Shown: positions 55,946-64,000 of the stretch, piece after piece
Layout: every line of letters starts with the position of its first letter
Numbering within the stretch: the first letter of the stretch is position 1
From: Dicyema japonicum
Taxonomy: Eukaryota; Dicyemida; Rhombozoa; Dicyemidae
Direction: 5' to 3'
Length of the DNA: 64,000 nucleotides
Assembly: GCA_011109175.1 (NCBI GenBank)
Contig: RDEW01000082.1
Span: 1 to 64,000 of the forward strand
Translations under genes and position numbers: made by a program
The notes under the pieces: model-generated
Database searches by the model: none
What the model was told of the DNA's origin: nothing
Seen by the model: the letters and a program-made list of their open reading frames with translations, nothing else

Positions 55946-56186
55946 GCTTCGAGGGCCGCATTTATAATAATTTTTCATCAAGGAAAGATTATTTATTTAT
56001 TTTAGTGAAAAACCAAAAATAAGGGAAAACTAAATATGTAATTACTATCTTCCAATCGTGCTTAGAGCAACTTCCGGAGGATTGACATCTTTTTTCGGAT
56101 ACAATTTTTGATATGTCGAGCTCAACTATTCGTGTAGTCCCGACTTTTATTAAAGCCGATAAATTTTCATCAGTGAGTCTTGTTTT

Positions 56187-56645
56187 TTAAACAGTTTTTG
56201 TAAATTTCATAAATGAAAAAAGTTGTTTGATAAAATCACCATCACAATATGATTTCTCATTCATTGCAAACATTCTGCTGATTTCATAGCTTGCAGTAAC
56301 TGACGCAGTACTTCGATTGTGATTTTTTGTGAAATGAGCCTGTGACGAAGCCATATTATTTCGTAATTCATATAGCTGGTTATCAAACAATGTATTTTTC
56401 CATCAATCGCTGTGCAAAAATAGAGAAGTTCCCATTTTTTGAAGCACTCTCTTTTCATCTTCCAAACACCGTTTTTTAGTTCCAGAAAAAACAAGTGGAA
56501 TTGACAAACAAGATTTACAAATACTATTAAAAAATAATTAAAATTAAAAAATATTTTATAATTAAAATTAAAATATTTTGTTTTATAGCCATCAAATCGG
56601 GCTGCACGGTACTGTTGCATTTTACGAACTCCACTAAACATTACT
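56187..56645 (-). mobile_element. hAT transposase N-terminal fragment
   Basis: Minus strand in two frames: FGVWKMKRECFKKWELLYF and GKIHCLITSYMNY (decayed BED-like finger), then FTKNHNRSTASVTASYEISR, MFAMNEKSYCDGDFIKQLF. Same family as 17,739 and 34,230; the finger cysteines are partly lost. Confidence 0.65.
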
Positions 56646-56649
56646 GTTG

Positions 56650-57185
56650 CGCATGAGGCTTGCGGGCCTCATGTTTGACATCCCTGGATTAAACAGAGAC
56701 AACTCTTGACTCTGAATAAGTTGAAAATATTATTACAGGTAACGATGGATAAAATTATATGAAACGAAGTAAATAATCCATGTAGACACATACGTCTCTC
56801 ATAAACATATCCAGTCTGATGTTGTCGTCGATCATCAGCTGAGATTGTTTTTGACAATCTTTCCATCACAATCATAGAACTCCACATAAAAATGAAGCAA
56901 ATAGCATCTCCAATATTCACTCTAGACTTTTCAAACCATGCACGTAAGATATTTAACCACGCATCCTAATATTTTCCAAAATGTTCTCTTCGAACAAAAC
57001 CACTTTCTAGCTATAAGGGTCATATCCATTTTTTGTAAAAAATTTTTCTTTGGAAAATCCATTTTTTGTAAAAAATTAGTAGCTTTTTTTATTTTGAGGT
57101 AAATTAAAGAGATTAATTGTTTTCCACTGAATAGTTTTTATTTATATTTTATAAAATAATCACCGACAAAATAAAAGAGAGCGGG
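56650..57185. other. No gene seen
   Basis: The minus frame 56,920-56,669 is unrecognised. 57,030-57,080 contains an internal near-duplication of 'ccattttttgtaaaaaatt'. Confidence 0.25.
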
Positions 57186-57189
57186 GCCC

Positions 57190-57340
57190 GTCAGGTGATC
57201 CCGGTCTCCTTAAGCAGCTGTCTCATCCTTTCTTGGTGCTCCTCCCGACACACTTCCTGTATGGATGAATCACTTTTCGGAAGTTTTGAGGTTTCAACTG
57301 GGCTCCCGTTCGTTTCACGAGTTTCTCGAACGGAGTTGGT
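57190..57340 (-). mobile_element. LINE C-terminal tip
   Basis: Minus-strand text ends ...MRQLLKETGIT with GGGATCACCTGAC at its 3-prime end. The same ending (LLKEPGIE) occurs at 61,170-61,220 and near 22,755-22,800, marking 3-prime ends of one LINE family. Confidence 0.4.
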
Positions 57341-57489
57341 AGAGGACTTTTGTAGCCCTCGTTACTCATTTTTGGAAGGAGTTTATTTTCTTTAGGTTGG
57401 TTTAGAATAGGTTAGTACCCCATGGCACACAGCAGTAGTCGGTTGACGGCTGTGCACATTGAGTGTAAAGATGATTTAGTTTCGATTGG

Positions 57490-59572
57490 AAGTAAAAATC
57501 ACTAGACACATGTCTAGGGCTTGTCGTGAGCTTCGATTTTTTGACAAACGACGCTGAGTCTCTTCTGGGACCTATTCCAATAGTAATGAGCGTGCACAGG
57601 TGTTGTAGTCCTTTTGAAAAGGAAACAATGATTGAAAAACAAACTACGTCGATGTTTTGATCCGCATGACCGTAGGCTCATGGAGCTAGAAATTATGATG
57701 ATCACTCAAGAAATACGCTGATTAGAAAAAGTTAAAAATAAGTATTGGATAGCTCAGTGCAGCGAATTGTATAAAAAACCCAAACTTTTGGAAAGTCTAT
57801 AATAAAGTAACCGGACGTAAATCCAGAAAAGAAATTCCACTGTTGCAATGTCATGGTGGGTCCCCTGTATCTTTAGAAGAAATTCCTGACCTGTTTGGGG
57901 ATGAACTCTCGAAAATACAACAGGTAACTCTGATGAGCGACTTTCTCGTTTGGCCCTCAGTTCTCTAAAAGAATAGCTGGAAAAAGTAATTAGTTCTTTA
58001 CCTCTACGTCACAGCCCTATAAATGCTGGAGAAGTTGAAAATGTGGTAAATTGCACTAAAGAGAATGCTCCTGGAAAGGACAAGATCGCTATTCGTTTAT
58101 TCAGGAAAGCACCCCAGGTACTCTATGAATATATGGGATGTCTCTATACGCAGAATCAGGTTGGGTCATATACCTTCGCATTGGAAATTGACGGAGGTCA
58201 GGATGATACGTAAATCTGGGAAAACTGGGTACTTTAAACCATAAGCCTCATACCAACGATCTCAAGAGTTATGGAAAAAATTGTATTCAACAGACTTTCT
58301 GAAAATATAGAACGTAATGATATACTAAAGGAGCATCAGTGGAAATTTTAGAAAAGATCGGTCTTAGGAGATTGTATGTACAGTGTTAACACGTCAATTG
58401 TGAAGGCTTTGGAATCTAAAGGATGTTTGACCGCAGTCTGCCTTGATATATCAAAAGCTTTCGACAGTGTGTGTCATCTTGGTCTTCTTATTTGTCTTGC
58501 GAAATGTGGTGTTGAAAAGAACTCTATTTTTGGATACAAAGTTTGCTCTCGGATAGACGGTCAATTGTTAATTTTTTAAACTATGAATCTCGTGAAATTT
58601 GGTTGAGAAGAGGTTTACCTCAGGGTTCAGTGCTCAGTCCTCTATTATTTAACATTGTAATGAGTGAATTGCCTTCCCCAGAAAACCCACGTACAGAAAT
58701 CTTGATTTACACTGAGGACGTCATAATTTATGATGTTTCTTTAAACCCTTTGGTATCTGAGAAACGATTGAAGACGTACATGGACCAGATCGAAAAGTGG
58801 TGTAATGAAAACTTCCTTTCGGTGGCACATGAGAAGTCTGGTATGCTGAGGATAACTGGAAGTAGGAGGATGGCTAACCTAAAGAGCTTGTTACAAGACA
58901 TACCTCGGAAGAAGACTATGAAATACCTTGGCCTCCTAATTGACGAGGGAGGTAATTTTATGGAACATGCTAATATACGACAGAAAAAAAACTACGAACG
59001 CTTTTTTCTGCGTTGGAAAATTAAAGCTCGAGCCGAAGACCTTTGTTTATGTCTTCAACATTGCGATACTACCTGCAATGTTATACGGTTTAGAAGGATG
59101 GTACGATTCGAAAAAGATAGACTCTATTCTCAAAAAATTTGAGAAAACGCGAAATTTTGCTCCATAGCTTGTTTACGAAATTAGTCCTCGTATGCCAACT
59201 CCCCTATGGTTGGAAGGAAAAATGTGCAAGGTATCGAAAATCTTATTCGAGGTTTCAAAAATCGCACTAAAGTATCTGGCACATATCTTCAGAGATGACC
59301 CTGTGTTTACGAATTTTTTGGAGAGACTGTCGGGGTAGATGTCGGTTGGCTTCCCTACCGTTTCATATTACTTCCCCCATCACTTAATTTACAGTGCTTT
59401 TTATTATAATAACTAACTGAAACTTACTATTTAATGTTCTATTGTAAGTAAAAATCACTAGACACATGTCTAGCTCCTACGGAGGGCTTGTTGCAAGCTT
59501 CGATTATCTGACAAACGACGCTGAGTCTCTTCTGGGACATATTCCAATATTAATGAGCGTGCACAAGTGTCT
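57490..59572 (+). mobile_element. LINE with flanking direct repeat
   Basis: 57,780-58,370 carries NPNFWKVYNKVTGRKSRKEI and the APGKD motif in mixed frames. 58,376-58,560 holds palm A (VCLDISKAFDSV). After a frameshift, 58,543-59,140 holds motif B (RRGLPQGSVLSPLLFN), motif C as IYTEDV rather than YADD, and KYLGLLIDEGGNF. Segments 57,490-57,604 and 59,446-59,570 are direct copies and include the palindrome CTAGACACATGTCTAG. Inactive by frameshifts and motif C. Confidence 0.7.
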
Positions 59573-59579
59573 AGTTTTG

Positions 59580-60120
59580 GTTTTAAGTGCTTAGGAGACT
59601 TGAAATAATTATTTTATTATTGCAAAAAATCAAGTTTTGATTTTTTACCTAAGTTAGCTGTCTCCCATTCTCCCTTATCTCCGGGATCTTTGGGATCTTT
59701 TATTAGTACCTAGAAATGATTAAAGTTAAAAGTTCTTGAAATTAGCACTGAAGGTCACCCACTTGGCAGGAGTGATATTGATAGAAATTTTGCGAAACTC
59801 AAAGTCTTTATATCTGAGTCTCTCACTTTTTCGAAAATGTTTTTTTGTTCAAAAATTTTTTAAAATTAAAATCGACCATTTATCCGCGAGTTATCGCGTC
59901 ACATGCATTCAACGATGAGCTTTAATTAGTAAATTAATTATAGAAGTAATTACGAGTAACGAAGAAGGTCGCATAGACGATACAAAAACTAGTGAAATAT
60001 GTAAAAATAAATTAAAAGATATATAAAAATTAGATTTGCTTCAATATTATAGTTTTATTTTTTAAATAATAGTTTTAAAGTCACTTTATTTAACAAACAA
60101 TAAAAAAGTTAATATATTTA
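59580..60120. other. No gene seen
   Basis: AT-rich. The 60-codon frame at 59,736 is unrecognised. Confidence 0.25.
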
Positions 60121-60124
60121 ATAA

Positions 60125-60439
60125 TCAACAACCTTCCTCGCCTGCCTGTTCGCCAGCCTCCTCAGGCAGGTTCGATTCTGGTTGCTGAAACAACTCCGAG
60201 AGCGCCTTGTCCAATTGAACCCTCTGCCCATATGGCATCTCAGGGCTCTGCCTCCTATACTCCAGTGTCAGGCTCTCTAGGGTCCGCTTTAACACAGTGG
60301 ACTGTAGATAGGCCTGGAGCTTCCTATCTACCCCCAACTGCTTCAGATAACCCTTGTGGTACTTTGTTGCAATTCCTTCCCACGTCATTAGGAATAACGA
60401 GGACCTTGCAACCAAGCATCTGCCCCATCTCGTTTGCAA
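60125..60439 (-). mobile_element. LINE C-terminal fragment (TWEGIATKYH type)
   Basis: The 104-codon minus frame LFLMTWEGIATKYHKGYLKQ, AYLQSTVLKRTLESLTLEYR resembles the conserved C-terminus (MTWDGxVTxxHxxYxxxxG... YxQxxVLKKTLESIS) of another LINE family; a Glu-rich tail follows. A 50-bp LINE-A end (60,463-60,512, plus) adjoins it. Confidence 0.55.
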
Positions 60440-60600
60440 AAAAAGTCATTTTTTAAATAATATATAACTCGTTCGCAATCCACGCAGCAGGCTTCCTCAA
60501 CTGACATTTGTTTAATTGTTAAAAAAAATTTTTATTTTCTAAAAAAAAAATTAAAAAAATAATATATATAAATTAAAAATAAATATTTTAAGTTACTTTT

Positions 60601-60969
60601 ACTTTTTGGGGAGCTCGAATTCCCCAACCGTGGTCCAAATGTACTGGTGTTCCAATGTGGATAGAATTAGACGACGGTAATTTGATGTCAATTATCGGTG
60701 GAAAAATCACTGCGACTAACTCACATCACGACCAAGTGAAGAAATATTTGATTTTAGATTAAAATTTATTTACTTAATAAAGCAAATCTCGTTGTAGGAA
60801 AATATTAGAAGGTAGCAGTTTTGAAAGATGAAGTTGTTCTTATAACCTTTCAATATATACGTACTCAGGAAGTTCAGATATATCAGATGTATTTCTTGAT
60901 TGATTACAACGGGGGTAGAATACGAACATTGCGAAAACTAAGTCTTCCAACCATGATTATGAACCTTTG
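60601..60969 (+). CDS. Unrecognised gene, 3-prime part with short introns
   Basis: Frames joined by GT..AG introns 60,736-60,757 (22 nt) and 60,791-60,811 (21 nt) give about 108 residues to TGA 60,967-60,969. Readable parts: PWSKCTGVPMWIELDDGNLM, SIIGGKITATNSHHDQ, IKIYLLNKANL, VAVLKDEVVLITFQYI and YFLIDYNGGRIRTLRKLSLP. The alternating pattern suggests beta sheet. I do not recognise the family. No ATG is seen; the 5-prime side runs into AT-rich sequence and a LINE-A tail, so this may be a truncated gene. Intron sizes equal those of the confirmed genes, which is the main support. Confidence 0.4.
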
Positions 60970-61095
60970 ATTAATGGTCATATAATTTCTGGACTTTTTG
61001 TGACTTTACTGGTCATTTACTTCAAAGTGAAATATCCTTACAAAAGACAAGATTTCTGCACAACACCTTTAGATAAAAAAATTATTATTATTTTT

Positions 61096-61311
61096 TTAAT
61101 TTAAATAATAATTTTTAAATTTAAATTTATTAACCAAAACCCCGTCATAGCCTGAATGGAAAAATTCGATCCCGGGCTCCTTCAGCAGTTTTCGCATCTT
61201 TTCCTGGTGTTCAGAGTATGTTCCGACACGTTTGCGATAAGAAATTCTTACCCGAAAATGTAAGGCCACACTTGCAACTGCAAACTCAGATTTTATTGAA
61301 TCGTTCGCCAC
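61096..61311 (-). mobile_element. LINE C-terminal tip
   Basis: The minus frame ends RVGTYSEHQEKMRKLLKEPG IE, the same C-terminal ending as at 57,190. Downstream AT-rich. Confidence 0.4.
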
Positions 61312-61423
61312 ATTCTTACAGGTTTATCATTTTTATTGATATTCGTTGGCGATGGCGTGGACCGTCAAAAGATGAAGACGCCTTATAAAGGAAGAGGTTC
61401 TTAGTGGACTATGGAGTTCGCTT

Positions 61424-61661
61424 CTAAATGGTGCAATTGGAGGAAGATGACTTTGTTGTTAGTTTCTCGGGTTCCACATGCTCTTTCATGACCACCCTAT
61501 GGCGGGAGTGCTTAATTAATTCCTCAGACCTTTTCGAATCCGTATTTTTTGCATTGGTTGAGCAAACAAGACTTGTTCGAGGGTATAAAATTGTAAACAT
61601 TGTATTCCGTCCCCCTACGCTAATTGAAAAAAATGTAGAAAACATTCCAAAGACGAGTTGA
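61424..61661 (+). CDS. Hypothetical ORF
   Basis: 77-codon frame from GTG/ATG at about 61,427 (MVQLEEDDFVVSFSGSTCSF). 61,546-61,566 is a 21-nt, in-frame GT..AG stretch that may be an intron; without it the text reads LFESQTRLVRGYKIVN. No family recognised. A LINE-A scrap (DDGKHPDG, 61,705-61,735) follows immediately. Could equally be LINE debris. Confidence 0.25.
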
Positions 61662-61759
61662 AAGAATTAGCTATCTTTGAAGTTATACGTAAGTTATCGA
61701 GCCGACTGGTCTCACCTGAGACGATGGCAAACACCCCGACGGATGACAACATTCCCTTT

Positions 61760-62260
61760 TGCTAATTGTCGCACAAAAAACAGAATAGCGTTAAAATAAA
61801 ATTAACCTCAAATTAATAAAAACCACCAATTTCCCAAACATGCCAAAAATATAAAATGAAATCATATAGGGATATCGTTAGATATTTCTTTTCCAAAACA
61901 TCCGGAATCTAAAATAACAATAATTTAAACCATTCCCAATGTAATTTCAAATTTTGGGTCAAAGTAAATAAAAAATATTTCCAAAGGACCCCTTTCAGAA
62001 ATAACTCAATTCTTTCGTTTAATAAACAATTTTTGTAATTACAGGCTTTTTAGTATCAGTGGAAATCGACACTTAAATTTGACAATTTACGTTGTTAATA
62101 TTGTGACTACGATAAGCCCACTTAATATAGCCTTGAGTCTATTTTCGGCGACAAAATACATAATTTGAGCATTTGGATCATTTTTGTGAATCACAGTTAT
62201 TATTTTAAGTTTAAACAATTTCCAATAAATATGATTCTGTATTTTCACTGAGATGTTGTA
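61760..62260. other. No gene seen
   Basis: AT-rich spacer left of the minisatellite. Confidence 0.3.
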
Positions 62261-62891
62261 TCATCAAAGTATATAGGGTTTCCCGACCAATATTGTCACT
62301 TTCCCGATCAGTAGCGTCACTTTCATAACAATTAGCGGAACTTTCCCGATCAATAGTGTCACTTTCATGACCATTAGCGTCTCTTTCATGACCATTATCG
62401 TCACTTTCATGACCATTAGCGTCTCTTTCATGACCAATATCGTCACTTTCATGACCATTAGCGTCTCTTTCATGACCATTAGTGTCTCTTTCATGACCAA
62501 TATCGTCACTTTCATGACCATTAGCGTCACTTTCATGACCAATATCGTCACTTTCATGACCATTAGTGTCACTTTCATGACTAATAGCGTCTCTTTCATT
62601 ACCAATATCGTCACTTTCTCGATCAATAGCGTCACTTTCATGACAATTAGCGGAACTTTCCCGATCAATATCGTCACTTTCATGACCAATATTGTCACTT
62701 TCATGAACATTAGCGTCTCTTTCATGACCAATATCGTCACTTTCATGACCATTAGCGTCACTTTCATGACCAATAGCGTCACTAAAAGAACATCTTAAAA
62801 CCGGACAATCTCCATGTTCCATTACACCTGGTTGAAACCATATAAAATGTGAGATAGTAGTGATTCTTAAAATCAATAACAATATATCCAC
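62211..62891 (-). CDS. Possible repetitive secreted protein (heptad GHESDxx)
   Basis: Longest frame over the minisatellite: 226 codons, minus strand, from a GTG at 62,891. It has a hydrophobic start (DILLLILRITTISHFIWFQP), then two cysteines (HGDCPVLRCSF), then about 24 heptads such as GHESDAN, GHERDAN and DRESSAN, and ends in a non-repetitive NTESYLLEIV tail. Hydrophobic start, unique flanks at both ends and one continuous frame favour a real acidic, His-rich, possibly secreted protein. Against it: there is no ATG at the hydrophobic start, and equally open frames exist in two other registers. An acceptor-like 'atattacag' at 62,894-62,902 could mean an upstream exon. Confidence 0.35.
   Translation of the reverse strand: MDILLLILRITTISHFIWFQPGVMEHGDCPVLRCSFSDAIGHESDANGHESDDIGHERDANVHESDNIGHESDDIDRESSANCHESDAIDRESDDIGNERDAISHESDTNGHESDDIGHESDANGHESDDIGHERDTNGHERDANGHESDDIGHERDANGHESDDNGHERDANGHESDTIDRESSANCYESDATDRESDNIGRETLYTLMIQHLSENTESYLLEIV
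62275..62790. repeat. 21-bp minisatellite, about 24 units
   Basis: Tandem units of the type GACCATTAGCGTCTCTTTCA T, alternating with GACCAATATCGTCACTTTCA T, so that an about 42-bp higher-order pattern is visible. Units diverge by a few bases. Because 21 is a multiple of three and the units lack stops in several frames, long open frames arise on both strands. Confidence 0.9.
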
Positions 62892-62967
62892 ATCTGTAAT
62901 ATTCCCTATTTTTTATTTGAAGGAAAGTTGCTGTATTGTCATAATTAATTTTAATCTAATTTATTAA

Positions 62968-63440
62968 ACCCAGATACACCGAGAAAAAAGTTAAAGTAAA
63001 CAACAAATTAATGTATCCAGTTTTCACTTCCACAGAAACACCACATAGCGCCAAGCGTTGTTAATATTGCTACCAACAAAAAAGATCCTTGAACACGCAG
63101 CACCACATTGCGCCACGCGGCTAAATTGGTTTATTAATTAACCCCGGATACACCGAGAAAGAAGTTAAAGTAAACAACTAATTAAGTGTATCCAGTTTCC
63201 ACTTCCACAGAAACAGAGTCCATTAGGAATCAACATAAAAGGTAAGACGTCCATTACATGCAGTTGTGGAAACCCCTCCAGTGGAGTAGGGAAGAGCAAA
63301 TGATCCTTTTTCATGCCGGCCTGGCACTGGGCGTTACCTAGACAGGTGGATCACATCTATTAGGAAGAGAGAGGAGGAACAGACATGCAAGCAAAAAATT
63401 TAAACCAATTAACCACGCAGCACCACGTGGCGCCACGCTT
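62968..63440 (-). mobile_element. Two adjacent SINE copies (S5 deleted, S6 complete)
   Basis: S5: tail side at 62,968-63,040, head at 63,090-63,120, middle deleted. S6: 63,141-63,440, complete, with GGATACAC (63,145) and GTGTATCC (63,187) stem halves, 'gagcaaatgatcctttttca' and head GTGGCGCCACG. Both minus-oriented, S6 directly 5-prime of S5 in element orientation. Confidence 0.7.
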
Positions 63441-63459
63441 TTTGGTCCCGCGGCTAAAT

Positions 63460-63830
63460 TGGTTTTATTATCTTTGATTGAATTTTATTTTTATTGCAAT
63501 GTTATAGAATTTCTCTGATGGTTCAATAAAAAAAATTAATTTGTTAATTTTGTATTGAAATTGCAATTTATGATACAAACCACTATTATCTCTGATACTG
63601 ACTAATTTACTTGTCTATTATTTAGAAACACATTATTACACTGGACACGGTCAATACTTTGTAATGGATGTCTCCACTCCTTTTTAAAACCGACATACTC
63701 TCCGGTTTCTCTCCACATTTGGTAAGATCGTGTTTTGCAAAACAAAGACACTCTTCTTTTCTTTGCAGAAATCTGGTATGTGACCAAAGAATAGCCAATT
63801 ATAATTTCTCCAGGCAATTATAACGTATAA
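63460..63830. other. No gene seen
   Basis: AT-rich spacer. The 71-codon minus frame at 63,602-63,817 is unrecognised. Confidence 0.25.
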
Positions 63831-63834
63831 CAGA

Positions 63835-64000
63835 CTGAACAATCTCTGCCAATTTCGTCATTCCCTTCATGCATTGGGAATCAAAGCCAGGAGGAGTTCT
63901 TTTCCGGATCTGTCCTGGACTTATCCAACACAGATGAATGCCGACATCGCTTGAATCAATTAATGTCCGAGATGGTGATCCCGTTTAAGATCCCAAGATA
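63835..64000 (+). mobile_element. LINE-A 5-prime region, cut by window end
   Basis: Plus strand encodes GNQSQEEFFSGSVLDLSNTD, ECRHRLNQLMSEMVIPF, matching the start of the minus-strand copy at 13,170-13,030 (GNHSGLKDPSSGFVLDFSNT). The element probably continues beyond 64,000. Confidence 0.55.

Noticed and set aside
62275-62790. Regular repeats resembling a CRISPR array
   Set aside because: Units are contiguous 21-mers without spacers, in a eukaryotic context; a minisatellite explains them.
62264-62798. Two further long ORFs over the minisatellite (MTISVSF and MKVTILV heptads)
   Set aside because: They start and end at the array edges, and exist only because the unit lacks stops in those frames.

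Overview
The window looks like AT-rich nuclear DNA from a metazoan with extremely short spliceosomal introns. I reconstructed 40 introns by hand in ten genes; all are GT..AG and all are 20-27 nt long, most of them 22-24 nt. The genes include metazoan and ciliary ones (DZIP1, CFAP107, PLPP, a bHLH factor, a C2H2 factor), so ciliates and nucleomorphs are poor fits. Dicyemid mesozoans, for which introns in the mid-20s nt have been reported, fit best. That assignment is inference.

The genes sit as small islands in transposon debris: an unrecognised gene (13.2-13.5 kb), a bHLH factor (13.65-14.25 kb, minus), a truncated RPB6 (15.8-16.1 kb), mitochondrial ribosomal protein S18A (24.1-24.6 kb, minus), a damaged DDX55/Spb4 helicase (26.1-27.4 kb), a two-finger C2H2 protein (29.0-29.5 kb), a 16-exon DZIP1 homologue (31.55-33.33 kb), a lipid phosphate phosphatase (38.4-39.2 kb) with a broken inverted copy (48.9-49.7 kb), a UQCR11-like small membrane protein (40.4-40.65 kb), CFAP107 (42.65-43.0 kb), a WIP-like proline-rich protein (43.05-43.4 kb, minus), an intact RIDA (45.33-45.85 kb) and an unrecognised gene end (60.6-60.97 kb).

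Mobile DNA: one non-LTR family, here called LINE-A (C-terminal CxC...SCRRSAGR zinc motif, then a VETSG block), left about fifteen fragments. Several other LINE families are present, some with endonuclease or palm motifs still readable. A tRNA-like SINE family shares a 3-prime hairpin and TAA tail with a LINE. There are also Tigger/pogo and hAT fragments, a Ginger-type integrase transposon with clear terminal inverted repeats, and several MITE-like inverted-repeat elements, one inserted inside a hAT BED finger. A 21-bp minisatellite near the right end is open in several frames.

The gene islands do not form operons and do not obviously work together, although DZIP1 and CFAP107 both serve cilia. 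Frameshifts in DDX55, RPB6 and one PLPP copy, and a single N at 52,758, mean that either pseudogene decay or assembly error must be kept in mind throughout.
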